NCBI GenBank assembly: GCA_000703065.1
Contig: JNLK01000001.1
Span: forward strand, 3,432,001-3,496,000
Source: Lachnospiraceae bacterium AC2029
GTDB lineage: Bacteria; Bacillota; Clostridia; Lachnospirales; Lachnospiraceae
Reading direction: 5' to 3'
Length of the DNA: 64,000 nt
Each line of letters starts with the position of its first letter. Position 1 is the first letter of the stretch. The notes beneath the pieces were generated by a model that was not told the origin of the DNA, searched no databases, and saw only the letters and a program-made list of their open reading frames with translations. Positions 50,693 to 59,611 of this stretch are shown one piece after another. A program made the translations under genes and the position numbers.

Positions 50693-50764
50693 ATGTCAAA
50701 ACGTAAATGGGTTGTAATTACATGTCCGGCATGTATCTATATAAAGGCAGGTGAAATGGAATGA
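50693..50764 (+). CDS. 23-aa micro-ORF coupled to the serpin gene
   Basis: ATG 50693 follows GAGGAGGAGAAAGACT, the best ribosome binding site in this area. It reads MSKRKWVVITC then PACIYIKAGEME and stops at TGA 50762-50764, overlapping the serpin ATG at 50761. It could be a leader peptide that couples translation, a small CPAC-containing protein, or the remnant of a gene cut by the IS30 insertion 65 bp upstream. Confidence 0.5.
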   Translation: MSKRKWVVITCPACIYIKAGEME

Positions 50765-51912
50765 AAGAAGTAAAGGAACTAATTGAAGCATATGCAGACA
50801 AATATAACGAATTCACATCTGAAACCTTGAAACGGTTTTCGAATGGAGAGAATCTGGTGTTCTCACCGTTTTCCATCTTCATGCTTCTATCCATGGCTGC
50901 GGATTCTGTAAATGGGACTGCCCGGCAGGAGATCCTGGATGTGATCGGATCTGAACGCTTATCCGAGAGTTATGGAGATATGATATCCAAAATCCAGAGG
51001 CTTTTTACGGACGGGACTTCTTCAGAGGGAAAGAAAGAGGGTAAAGGATCCCTGGTTTCTGCCAATGCTGTATGCGTCAGAAATGATCTGAAGGAAAAGG
51101 TCAATCCTGAGTATCTCCGAAACTTGAAGAAATACAATTCAGAGCTTTTTGTATCGGAGAATATGATCGGGGATGTCAATGCCTGGGTGAAAAACAATAC
51201 CAAGGGGATGATAGAGTCGATTGTAGATGATTCAATGCGAAAGATGGTTATGTGCCTGTTGAATGCGTTGGCTTTTGATGCGGAGTGGAACAATAAATAT
51301 GACGAGGATGATATCTACGATTCGGATTTCACGAATGTGGATGGTTCGATCAGCGAAGTTCAGATGTTGGATAGTAAGGAGCAAATGTACGTCGAGAATG
51401 ACCGAATGATCGGTTTCATCAAGCCATACAAAGATCCGGAGTATGAATTCATGGCTCTACTTCCTAAAAGAAAAGCAAAGAGCGCCATGACTCACGCTAC
51501 CAGATTCCTGAATATTTCCGAATTGTATAGCAGTATGTCCTATAAAAAGGTTATTGTTTCCATGCCGGAGTTTTGCTGTGACAGCAAGCTCAATCTAAAG
51601 GAATACTGCAAGGAACTTGGCATAAACACGCTTTTTACCGATGACGCTGACTTTTCTTCGGCATCCAGAGAGAGGCTAAAGGTGGATGCGATTCTTCACA
51701 AGGCTCATGTTGAAGTGGACCGGAAGGGCACGAAAGCGGCAGCTGTAACCATGGCAGGAGTGGTTTGCGCCGGAGCTGCGGTTATGGAGGAAGCTAAGAT
51801 CGTTCGCCTGGATAGACCATTTATCTATGCGGTCATGCATAAGGAGACAAAACTCCCTGTGTTTGTAGGTATCATGAATAAAGGTAACTGTTCACATTAC
51901 GGCGATCTGTGA
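50761..51912 (+). CDS. Serpin-family protease inhibitor
   Basis: A protein of 383 aa with no signal peptide, so intracellular unless exported otherwise. FSPFSIFMLLSMAADSVNGT is the typical first helices, and FIYAVMHKETKLPVFVGIMN the C-terminal strand. The hinge is VEVDRKGTKAAAVTMAG (about residues 319-335), with the small residues of inhibitory serpins. The reactive loop continues VVCAGAAVMEEAK, putting P1 near Cys-Ala-Gly by standard spacing and hinting at an elastase- or subtilisin-like target. Bacterial serpins are uncommon. The ATG overlaps the stop of the micro-ORF. Confidence 0.85.
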   Translation: MKEVKELIEAYADKYNEFTSETLKRFSNGENLVFSPFSIFMLLSMAADSVNGTARQEILDVIGSERLSESYGDMISKIQRLFTDGTSSEGKKEGKGSLVSANAVCVRNDLKEKVNPEYLRNLKKYNSELFVSENMIGDVNAWVKNNTKGMIESIVDDSMRKMVMCLLNALAFDAEWNNKYDEDDIYDSDFTNVDGSISEVQMLDSKEQMYVENDRMIGFIKPYKDPEYEFMALLPKRKAKSAMTHATRFLNISELYSSMSYKKVIVSMPEFCCDSKLNLKEYCKELGINTLFTDDADFSSASRERLKVDAILHKAHVEVDRKGTKAAAVTMAGVVCAGAAVMEEAKIVRLDRPFIYAVMHKETKLPVFVGIMNKGNCSHYGDL

Positions 51913-52019
51913 GTTGTGAGTTGAAGAAGGACTAAAATCTACGGAAATTGAATAATAACGAATCTGCTTTATGGGACACTGCTTCGGTGCAACATAATGT
52001 GGCTTTAACAGGCAATTTA

Positions 52020-52028
52020 TGCTATAAT
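52020..52028 (+). promoter_or_regulatory. Extended -10 promoter of the WYL remnant
   Basis: ATGCTATAAT-type extended -10 (TGC then TATAAT at 52023-52028), 45 bp before ATG 52073. The -35 position holds a poor TGGCTT. Confidence 0.5.
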
Positions 52029-52072
52029 ACATAGGGGTTATGCCATCATTCAAAATGGGGGAAGAATGTATT

Positions 52073-52850
52073 ATGGCAAGGGGAAGAAAGCAGAAGCTCT
52101 TCTACCTGTACAAGGTTTTCATAATTCATATCCGAAAAGGAAACAAAGGTCCTGATCCGGAAGCTGCTATTTCTCGTAGGAGAGAATGACGCCAGGCTCC
52201 TGGAACGGGATGTTCATGTGCCGGGGCGGATCAAGAATATGTCGGAAAGCGTCTACCACGCAGTAGATGTTATTTTCCGTGCGCAGGAACTTGATCATCA
52301 GCTCCGGTTTCATTATTTTCGGTAGGATCTGCAAGGCAAAAAGGAACTCCGTCGGAATGGGGAATATTATAACGTGAGTCCATGGAATCTCATTTATGAT
52401 GATGAGAAATATTATTTGGTGGGGTACGACCATCTTCATAAGGAGATCCGCCACTACCGGGTAGATAAGATGCTGGATGTGGAAGAAGTTGAACTGAAGC
52501 GGAAAGGTGTTACGAAATTCCGGCAGGTCAATAAAGCAAAGTATACACAGCAGCATTTCCGGATGTATGGTGGAGAGATTCAGACTGTAACTCTGATCTG
52601 TGAAAATGAAATGTCGAATGTCATCGTGGATCAGTTCGGACATAAGGTGAAGATGGTGCCGGTGGATGATGAGCGTTTTATGGTGGACATAGAAGTGGCG
52701 GTGAGCCTGCAATTCTTTGGATGGCTGATTGCTCTCGGTGACGGTGTGAAGATCGTCGGATCGGAGGATGTGATTATGAGGATGAAGGAGATTGTGACGG
52801 AAATGAGGAAACAATATAAGGATTTTTCCTTGGGGAATCTGTTCCCGTAA
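52073..52850 (+). pseudogene. WYL-domain transcriptional regulator, deleted and stopped
   Basis: ATG 52073 gives MARGRKQKLFYLYKVFI, the start of a WYL/DeoR-like regulator, and stops at 52189. The middle of the gene is missing. From 52188 another frame resumes VHVPGRIKNMSESVYHAVDV with an in-frame TAG at 52323, then VSPWNLIYDDEKYYLVGYDH and RHYRVDKMLDVEEVEL (the WYL effector domain) to TAA 52850. A 158-aa C-terminal piece could be made from GTG 52374. WYL regulators often guard defence islands. Confidence 0.8.
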
Positions 52851-53362
52851 ACCAGAAATTATCGGATATCTTCCTGCAACTGCATATTAGCGAGCGTTCA
52901 GGACAGGGAGTGCCGTCCATAGTGGATGTGTATGGAAGGGAAGCATACGAGTTCAGGGAAAACTCGATTGTTGCGAGCATACCGTATGAAAGGCTTGATA
53001 CTGCCTGGATCAGTAGCAGAAAGCCGGCAATTGAAAATGAAAAGCCAGATTTTGAAGGCGAAAAGTTGGCTATTGAAGGTGAAAAGACAAGTTCCGGGCA
53101 TCAAAAGGTGGCTATCGAGAGAATATATGAGCTATGCAAAGGGCAGAATTACAACAGGCCTACTTTGGAGACTATTCTGAAGGTGTATGATAACACGGAT
53201 GTTGATGTGGTGGTCTCCGCACCTGACATAGAGAGAATAACGCATTGCTCAACATCAACATCAAAAAATATTATGAATAAGTTGAAAAAGATAAATGTAT
53301 TGGTTGCCGTAAGCGGGCAGGGAAAAGGCAAGTACCGGTTCAAATACGACAATGAAGAATAA
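52847..53362 (+). pseudogene. C-terminal part of an AlbA_2/RecG-like ATP-binding regulator
   Basis: The open frame overlaps the WYL stop and has no start. It reads NQKLSDIFLQLHISERSGQG then VPSIVDVYGREAYEFRENSI, the GHKL-like end of the AlbA_2 (Schlafen-like) DNA-binding ATPases. A linker of short EKP/EGEK repeats follows (residues about 60-95), then a winged helix (VVSAPDIERITHCSTSTSKN). The N-terminal AlbA_2 domain is missing. It likely fused with the WYL remnant by deletion. Confidence 0.65.
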
Positions 53363-53383
53363 AGATTTACGGGAGGGTAAGCA

Positions 53384-53748
53384 ATGATTCCTTTAGTTTT
53401 AGCGAGGAAGATACAAAGTGGCCTAAAAGATTATATCGATACGACATTTCCGATTACGAATCTGGTATTTAAGAGCTACAGTTATGGTGTATTCATTAGA
53501 TTTCGTATTGGAAGCAAAGCGTGATCCGAAGGTGATGAGAGAACTCAAGGCAACTTTATCCGAAGAAAAAGATGTAGAACTAATTATTGGTGAATATCGG
53601 CTTGCATTTGATTCCGGAATACGAACGTGACATATATGATAACAGAATTATTATAGCTCTCAAAGCATTACTGGATTCGCCACTGGATGATGTGGCGAAT
53701 GATATGATGAGCCAGATTCTCAGAACTATCAACGTTTTGAAAGGATAA
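53384..53748 (+). pseudogene. Short overlapping fragments of broken genes
   Basis: ATG 53384 behind GGGAGGGTAAGCA gives MIPLVLARKIQSGLKDYIDT then TFPITN, like the N terminus of DEAD/DEAH helicases of defence loci. It then leaves the family and stops at 53524. A second frame (53484-53630) reads SLDFVLEAKRDPKVMRELKA and ELIIGEYRLAFDSG. A third (to TAA 53748) reads LHLIPEYERDIYDNRIIIAL and KALLDSPLDDVANDMMSQIL. The last two read as parts of one frameshifted protein I do not recognise. Confidence 0.45.
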
Positions 53749-53786
53749 GATATGACTAAGCGTTTTAAGCAACGGGGGTGGTGGTA

Positions 53787-54731
53787 ATGAGATTTGAAGA
53801 CTACTTAAAAGGAATGATGTCCGGGGATACAAATAAAATGGCCGAAACCATGAGTCAGTTTACTTCTGATCTGTATGATGACCAGTTGGACAGTTATGAT
53901 CGGGATGGGGTGGGAGCATATGGTGAGAAACTGACTGTAGAGATGATAAAGCAAAGCGTAACGGGGTATTATCGTTTAATTCAAAATTTGATTTTACCAA
54001 TTAATGGAACCGCTACGGAAATTGATATAGTATTGATTCACGAAAAGGGAATCTTCGTGATAGAGAGTAAAAACTATAGTGGATGGATCTTTGGAGATAA
54101 GAATCAAAAGACATGGACGCAAACACTGGCAGGCGGAAAGAAGAATCACTTTTATAACCCGATCATGCAGAACAGAACTCATTGTAATGCCATCTGTGAC
54201 CTGACGAAAGTTCCAAGACCATATGTAATGTCATATATTGTCTTTTCTGAAAGATGCACATTAAAAGTGGTTCCAGAAAACGAAATGTATCTTACGATTG
54301 TTCAAAGACAGAACTTGGTAAATGAACTAAATAAGGATTTCTCAGTTAGAAGTGATGTTTTTACACGAGAGGTCGTAGATTCGTATTATCAAGGATTTCA
54401 GTACTACATAGGGAATGAAGAACTGAAAAAGAAGCATGAGAGGGAAATCCATCGAGAAGGAGAAACCAGATCGTCAAGGCTTTGTCCAAAATGTGGCAGA
54501 AGGTTAAGACTAACAGGTTATAATGGACCAGTTGTGATGATGTGTCCAGACCTGAATCGCTGTGGGTTTAAACGAAAAGCAACGCAGGAAGAAATAGATG
54601 CAAATAAGGAACATCTCATGAACGAGCAGAGGGAAAAACAGATCAATAACATATTATTTGGACCGCATCAAGTGAACTTTAATGAATTCCGTGTGGAATC
54701 GGAGTTTGATCCATTCCGGAAGAAGTCGTGA
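53787..54731 (+). CDS. NERD-domain nuclease with zinc finger
   Basis: A protein of 314 aa. The NERD (nuclease-related) domain spans about residues 40-190, with GAYGEKLTVEMIK, TEIDIVLIHEKGIFVIESKN (D-x(n)-E-x-K, the PD-(D/E)xK-like core) and YSGWIFG. A topoisomerase-type zinc finger lies near 232-262 (CPKCGRRLRLTG ... CPDLNRCGF). ATG 53787 is used; GTG codons precede it in the purine-rich GGGGGTGGTGGT, which may serve as ribosome binding site. It is the first gene of a four-gene operon with 54797, 55441 and 56480, after a string of gene remnants. Confidence 0.8.
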   Translation: MRFEDYLKGMMSGDTNKMAETMSQFTSDLYDDQLDSYDRDGVGAYGEKLTVEMIKQSVTGYYRLIQNLILPINGTATEIDIVLIHEKGIFVIESKNYSGWIFGDKNQKTWTQTLAGGKKNHFYNPIMQNRTHCNAICDLTKVPRPYVMSYIVFSERCTLKVVPENEMYLTIVQRQNLVNELNKDFSVRSDVFTREVVDSYYQGFQYYIGNEELKKKHEREIHREGETRSSRLCPKCGRRLRLTGYNGPVVMMCPDLNRCGFKRKATQEEIDANKEHLMNEQREKQINNILFGPHQVNFNEFRVESEFDPFRKKS

Positions 54732-54796
54732 GGATATATGCATGCAGGTAAATTGTAGATGTTACTCGTTGGAATAAGTGTAAGGAGGATAGTACA

Positions 54797-55438
54797 TTGG
54801 AGGTTAGTAAGTTTATTTTAGGGACAGTAAAAGAAATGAATGAGTCCTGTTTTGAGGAGCTAAAGGGTAAGTTGATAGGAGAATATATCACGTTTTCGAT
54901 CATGGATGAAAAAACGGTAAACGTAGATATTTTTTCAGAGAAACTATGCGATTATTTTGAAAAGCTTGAATTGAAAACATCAGATGGTTTTGAGAAGCTG
55001 ATTAAAAAATATATATCTGATTGGGATACCCTTGTGGAGAATAAGATTGTAAAGGAAGTATCAGATGGAAAGGAAGGGTCAGCAGCAACCACTTCCCGTG
55101 CTAGGAAGTATTATTCTCATGCGGAAGGGATTAATGAATCCAGAAGCATAACCTTGAAACAACTGACAGATTATTCCCGGATTATCATGTGTCTTTATAT
55201 GGCTATCATAGAAAAGAAATATCAGGAAATTGAAGACTTCGAGTATTCGGCTAAATGTCTGGATATTGACAGAATTATTAGAGCTATGAGGCTAAAAAGG
55301 TCAAGCGGTTTTTTGGGGATTGGCAGTGGGGCGATGTTTGATACGTCTGATTTGTATAGCTCAGATACAGGCATGTTTATTGTGACGATCATTATGTATT
55401 ATTACATCAAATCCAAAGTGGTGGAAGGAGAGTATTAA
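54797..55438 (+). CDS. Unknown protein in the NERD-AAA operon (1)
   Basis: A protein of 213 aa, not recognised. It is largely helical and acidic (FILGTVKEMNESCFEELKGK, FSEKLCDYFEKLEL) with a hydrophobic stretch near the C terminus (MFIVTIIMYYYIKSK, residues about 193-208) that could be a membrane anchor or buried helix. The start is TTG 54797 behind TAAGGAGGATAGTACA. It lies 65 bp after the NERD gene and 2 bp before the next gene. Confidence 0.7.
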   Translation: MEVSKFILGTVKEMNESCFEELKGKLIGEYITFSIMDEKTVNVDIFSEKLCDYFEKLELKTSDGFEKLIKKYISDWDTLVENKIVKEVSDGKEGSAATTSRARKYYSHAEGINESRSITLKQLTDYSRIIMCLYMAIIEKKYQEIEDFEYSAKCLDIDRIIRAMRLKRSSGFLGIGSGAMFDTSDLYSSDTGMFIVTIIMYYYIKSKVVEGEY

Positions 55439-55440
55439 AG

Positions 55441-56466
55441 ATGGCAGGTATTTTAAATCTGGAGCATATTACACAGTTATTACCATTCGCGAACGAAAAA
55501 GGTATTGTTGAGATTGCCCTAAGAGGTGAAAAAAAACGTTTTAGCGCTTTTCAAAAGATGACGATAAGCAATCTGGCACAGAGCGGAGCAAAGAAATCAA
55601 TGCTCGATAACGCCTTGGACTTTATGAACAATAATAATTCGTTGTTGAAGGGCGGATTGAATAAGCTGAATAGTATCATGAGTCTTCAGCAGCTGTCTGT
55701 AATCCTGAATGGGGTGAATCTTTGTGCAACATGTGCAGGTTTTGCAATTATGTATGCCAAACTTGATAAGATAAGTGGTCAGATCAGTCAGCTGATGAGT
55801 GTAGTAAAACAAGGAAATGAAGTACAGACGGATTATGAATTCAAGAAGGTTTTATCTGAGCATTCCAATATGCTTGATGCAAGAAAAAGGCAGAAACCAT
55901 ATACAGAAGAACAGATGAGAAAATTGGTTGATGATGAATATAATGTTTTAAACATGTTGATAGATGTTTACTCCAGAGATCTCACGGAGGATTCGGATAA
56001 TCTCGTTGTATCCATTTTCTCGTTGGCAGCGATGCTGGCAGTGGCACTGAGGTATTTTGACGAATTGTATTATTATAATAATCGGGAAGTAATTGGTGAT
56101 GGAGATAAATGGCATTCGTCCCATGATAACTGGATGTCAGTTTTCGACAAGCTTACGGATACGGAATTCATTAAGAGGATACAGGACCATGCCATTTTTG
56201 ATCTGAACTTGTCAACGGAGGATGCGGATATTTACTATATCAGTCTCAATGATCAGATTATGGAAATGGTTGAAAGCATCCGAGATAACCAATCTTTGAT
56301 TGAAGCATTTGATAGTCCGGAAAGAATGGCTGATTTTGAAGAAAGTATAAAGAAAGAAATGGCCGATGAAATCCAAAAAGCGTTTGATGAAACGGATGGT
56401 GCTATGGATGATCCTGAAATTGTAGAGGCATATCAATCAGCAATGAAGCAGGTGGGTATCGCATAA
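55441..56466 (+). CDS. Unknown protein in the NERD-AAA operon (2)
   Basis: A protein of 341 aa, not recognised. Two hydrophobic regions, LSVILNGVNLCATCAGFAIM (about residues 85-110) and VSIFSLAAMLAVALRYFDEL (about 195-215), are separated by a charged coiled-coil-like helix (LDKISGQISQLMSVVKQGNE). The C-terminal third is acidic and ends in a helical tail. This shape fits a membrane-associated effector or scaffold. ATG 55441 follows GGAAGGAGAGTATTAAAG. Confidence 0.7.
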   Translation: MAGILNLEHITQLLPFANEKGIVEIALRGEKKRFSAFQKMTISNLAQSGAKKSMLDNALDFMNNNNSLLKGGLNKLNSIMSLQQLSVILNGVNLCATCAGFAIMYAKLDKISGQISQLMSVVKQGNEVQTDYEFKKVLSEHSNMLDARKRQKPYTEEQMRKLVDDEYNVLNMLIDVYSRDLTEDSDNLVVSIFSLAAMLAVALRYFDELYYYNNREVIGDGDKWHSSHDNWMSVFDKLTDTEFIKRIQDHAIFDLNLSTEDADIYYISLNDQIMEMVESIRDNQSLIEAFDSPERMADFEESIKKEMADEIQKAFDETDGAMDDPEIVEAYQSAMKQVGIA

Positions 56467-56479
56467 AGGCAGGTGTCAA

Positions 56480-57859
56480 ATGGATGTTGATGTAAAGAAT
56501 GCATTCAGAAATGTCATTAAGCAGTATGATAAAGAAGAATTGTGCGCATTTATACGGGAAATCTATAGTTTTATCTCATACATTTCCGATGCTGAAGCTG
56601 ATAATCGATTTGCGGCATTTCGAAAAACCTATATTCAGAACGATGAAATAAAAGAATCGTATGATTTTCGTGCGTCAGGGAAAGCGGATGAGAGTGAGAA
56701 TCTCTATAAAAAGAATGGGGAAGATATTTTGTCATTCTACACTGTGCTTGGAAGACACTACATATTTAGTCAATTCGATAAAAGAGACATCGATAAGAAT
56801 AAATATGTTGATTACATCCGGAGACTACAGAGCTTTTTAATGAAATCCTCACAAGGAACTGATTCAGATCCGTGTGGGAAGGCCACAAATTCTGATACCT
56901 CTAAACCGAATAAAGGAGAGGTTCCTTCACCTAAAGTAGTACGTTCGACCGGGAAGGATGATGTATCGTTGGCAAAGAAAGAAAGTGTATCAGCAGATAC
57001 TGAGAATTCTGAGCCGGAAGAGTCCTTGGAAGAATTGCTGAGCCGACTGAATACATTGGTAGGATTAGAGGGTGTGAAAAATGAGGTAAGGCAGATCATA
57101 AATCTGATCCGACTTCAAAAAAAGGCAGAAGAGATAGGGGAAAAGAAGATACCACTATCTTTGCATATGGTTTTTTATGGTAATCCGGGAACAGGAAAAA
57201 CCACAGTGGCGAGATTACTTGCGAAGATATATAAAGCATTAGGTGTTTTATCCGGCGGACAACTTGTTGAAGTTGATCGGGGAGGCTTGGTAGGCGGTTA
57301 TGTGGGCCAGACCGCAATTAAAACTCAGGAAGTGATAGACAGTGCTATGGGAGGTATCCTCTTTATTGACGAGGCGTATGCACTGACTCATGGAAAAGGT
57401 GAAAGTGATTTTGGCCAGGAAGCTGTGGATACGATTCTGAAGGCTATGGAGGATCATCGAGATGATTTTATTGTAATAGTTGCAGGATATCCGGATTTGA
57501 TGAAGGAGTTCATCAGCTCCAACCCCGGACTAAAATCAAGGTTTAATCAATACATCAACTTTGAAGATTATACACCGGAAGAATTGATAGAAATATTCAT
57601 GTTATATTGTGATGATCAGCACCTTGTATTGGATGAAGGATGTGAGGATACTCTGAAAAACTATTTTTCAGACATGTATACTAATCGTGGCGAGGACTAT
57701 GCAAATGGTCGTGATGTAAGAAACTTCTTTGAGAAGGTGATTCGGACACGCGCAGACCGACTTGAACCTGTGTTGGACACGATATCCGTTGCTGATTTTC
57801 GAAGGATTACTTCAGAGGACTTATCTAATGCTCGTCAAATGAAAAACAGTGATTGGTAG
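56480..57859 (+). CDS. AAA+ ATPase of the CbxX/CfxQ (SpoVK-like) type
   Basis: A protein of 459 aa. Residues about 1-115 form a helical domain of the TerB-like sort (uncertain), about 120-185 a Ser/Lys linker, then the AAA+ module: LVGLEGVKNEVRQIINLIRL, Walker A FYGNPGTGKTTVARLLAKIY (about 233-242), GLVGGYVGQTA pore/sensor region, Walker B GGILFIDEAYAL (about 293-300), NPGLKSRFNQYINF (arginine finger) and a C-terminal lid. This is the hexameric remodelling ATPase type. It closes the operon, 13 bp after the previous gene. Its target is probably one of the other three proteins. Confidence 0.85.
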   Translation: MDVDVKNAFRNVIKQYDKEELCAFIREIYSFISYISDAEADNRFAAFRKTYIQNDEIKESYDFRASGKADESENLYKKNGEDILSFYTVLGRHYIFSQFDKRDIDKNKYVDYIRRLQSFLMKSSQGTDSDPCGKATNSDTSKPNKGEVPSPKVVRSTGKDDVSLAKKESVSADTENSEPEESLEELLSRLNTLVGLEGVKNEVRQIINLIRLQKKAEEIGEKKIPLSLHMVFYGNPGTGKTTVARLLAKIYKALGVLSGGQLVEVDRGGLVGGYVGQTAIKTQEVIDSAMGGILFIDEAYALTHGKGESDFGQEAVDTILKAMEDHRDDFIVIVAGYPDLMKEFISSNPGLKSRFNQYINFEDYTPEELIEIFMLYCDDQHLVLDEGCEDTLKNYFSDMYTNRGEDYANGRDVRNFFEKVIRTRADRLEPVLDTISVADFRRITSEDLSNARQMKNSDW

Positions 57860-57946
57860 TGGTTAAGGGGAAGAAAGAACGGAAGCTGGGGTGAGGGCGT
57901 TGACCTATTATTATGGTGATTTGGTCATTCTGATCGCCCTGGCAAA

Positions 57947-58259
57947 ATGAATCATAGGAAAAAGTGGATGAATAATATAGGGGTGGAATACGCTCCGGGT
58001 ATGCGGATCATTGTCCGCGGTGAGGAGTGGATGGTAAAGCGAGTAGAGACTAATAGTCTGGGAAATCAGACCCTTCAAGTGGTTGGTATCTCCAATCTCG
58101 TGAAGGATTATGAATCCCGCTTTTTGACTGATCTCGAAAAAAATAGAAATTGTTGATCCGACAAAAGTAAAACAGATACCGGATGATTCTGCGTTCTTCA
58201 AAAAGTCCAAACTCTGTATTGAGAGTCATGCCTTGTGGCTAGGACTCATAAGTGTATGA
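57947..58259 (+). pseudogene. N-terminal remnant of a SNF2/DISARM-type helicase
   Basis: The first frame reads YAPGMRIIVRGEEWMVKRVE then TNSLGNQTLQVVGISNLVKD and ESRFLTDLE, the N terminus of large SNF2-like helicases (GSRIVIRDEEWLVxxIExTxxG type). At a run of seven A (58137-58143) it shifts to the next frame (IEIVDPTKVKQIPDDSAFFK, KSKLCIES), then stops at 58259. The helicase motor is absent. The 58160-58415 stretch holds no other recognisable gene. Confidence 0.6.
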
Positions 58260-58415
58260 AGAACACGGTTATTTACGCGCTCTTTGCTAAAAGATAAGGA
58301 TAAAAATAACCTGAGCATAAGCTGGCCGAGTTGTCGATGGGAACATTTCCGTCATCGAGAAATACCTTCAGGTATAAGGAGCAATGGGTAAAGCGTGGAG
58401 TGGAGGAACAATATC

Positions 58416-58748
58416 TTGGTAAATGAAGTTAATGAGAAAGACTGGAAACTATACAGGAAGCGTCTTCCGGATTGGCAGGAGAAGTATATGGACAGGTTAA
58501 ACCATGAATACATCCAGCTGTTGTGTGACACGAAGAAGAATGCCTTGGACAGATTCTGGGAACTTGAGAGAAGAATCAAACAGGACAAGTATGCGGTAGG
58601 CGTCAGTGCCGAAATGCGTCGATCCAAGATGTATCAGAACCTTATTTCACTGATTGATGAAGGTGCAATTACTATAGATGATTTAGAAGGGTTCAGTGAG
58701 GAACTTATCGAAAAACTCAAATGGCGATTCGGTGAAATTGCCATGTAA
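58416..58748 (+). CDS. Small TnpV-like helical protein
   Basis: A 110-aa protein: KDWKLYRKRLPDWQEKYMDR, DRFWELERRIKQDKYAVGVS, AEMRRSKMYQNLISLIDEGA, ITIDDLEGFSEELIEKLKWR. This pattern is common in small accessory proteins of Clostridia related to TnpV of Tn4451-type elements. TTG 58416 fits GGAGGA (58402-58407); GTG 58395 is an alternative. It probably belonged to a mobile element now lost; role unknown. Confidence 0.6.
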   Translation: MVNEVNEKDWKLYRKRLPDWQEKYMDRLNHEYIQLLCDTKKNALDRFWELERRIKQDKYAVGVSAEMRRSKMYQNLISLIDEGAITIDDLEGFSEELIEKLKWRFGEIAM

Positions 58749-58787
58749 TAGTAAAGCATGTCAACACCATTACAAAGAATAGAGCCG

Positions 58788-59600
58788 TTATGGGCTGCTT
58801 TTCATTTGATCCAGCATATTAAGGACGATCCTGCTGGAATGATTTGCGGCCCGGTCCGCGAAATCTTCATAGCTGTCGTGGGCATTTCCGTCCGCTTTAT
58901 CCGACAGCGAGCGGATCACCACAAAGGGCTTTCCATAGTTGAGGCAGATCGCGGCGATCGCTGCGCCCTCCATTTCACAAGCGTAGGCGTCATGTTGTTC
59001 CTTCAATAGTCTTACATAATCCTCCGAAGCGACAAACTGATCACCTGTCGCAACTGTACCTTTATGCGTATGCTCTTTACCCACTACCTGAACAGAAGCT
59101 TCATATGCCAGGTCCACCAGCTGCGGATCACAGGCATAATACTCGCCATCTTTGTTTCCGTATCCCGGATCGCCTGAACGCCACTTAAATCCATCGTTTG
59201 TGAGGATTCCATAATCGTGCTCCAAAAGACGTGTAGCGACGACTACATCCAGTACCTTTGCTTCATCCGCCACACCGCCGGCGATACCGGTAAAGATAAC
59301 CTTCGATATGGGATAATTGTCTACCAGAGTTGTGATCCCGGACGAAGCACGTATCTTTCCGATCCCCGACCGTGTGATGATGACCGGCTGTTGATGAAGT
59401 GTTCCGATATGGTATTCCACTCCCGCCACGGTATCCACCCGTTCGATCGTTGCTTCTTTCAGCAAAATGTCTATTTCATTGTCCATGGCGGAAATGATGC
59501 CGATATACTCTTTCTGTTCCGCACCTTTGTCATCACACCCGCAGAGCAGCACCGACAGGAGGGTGATCACCAATATCGCTAATAACCTCTTTCTTTTCAT
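58788..59600 (-). CDS. Lipoprotein 5'-methylthioadenosine/S-adenosylhomocysteine nucleosidase (copy 2)
   Basis: A protein of 270 aa. Signal peptide with lipobox LLCGCD (Cys about residue 22), then a full MTAN domain: IGIISAMDNEIDIL, RSGIGKIRAS, TGIAGGVADEAKV, VATGDQFVASEDY, ACEMEGAAIAA and IRSLSDKADGN with the catalytic Asp. ATG 59600 is chosen because AGGTGAG is correctly spaced; ATG 59606 lies inside that signal. It follows the thiaminase-like gene by 11 bp, so the two are cotranscribed. It differs substantially from the 15111 copy. Confidence 0.85.
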   Translation of the reverse strand: MKRKRLLAILVITLLSVLLCGCDDKGAEQKEYIGIISAMDNEIDILLKEATIERVDTVAGVEYHIGTLHQQPVIITRSGIGKIRASSGITTLVDNYPISKVIFTGIAGGVADEAKVLDVVVATRLLEHDYGILTNDGFKWRSGDPGYGNKDGEYYACDPQLVDLAYEASVQVVGKEHTHKGTVATGDQFVASEDYVRLLKEQHDAYACEMEGAAIAAICLNYGKPFVVIRSLSDKADGNAHDSYEDFADRAANHSSRIVLNMLDQMKSSP

Positions 59601-59611
59601 ATGCATCTCAC

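Noticed and set aside
52167-52814. Minus-strand frame of 215 residues
   Set aside because: It is antisense to the WYL remnant. The + strand shows a clear WYL domain, so the minus frame is a by-product of its composition.
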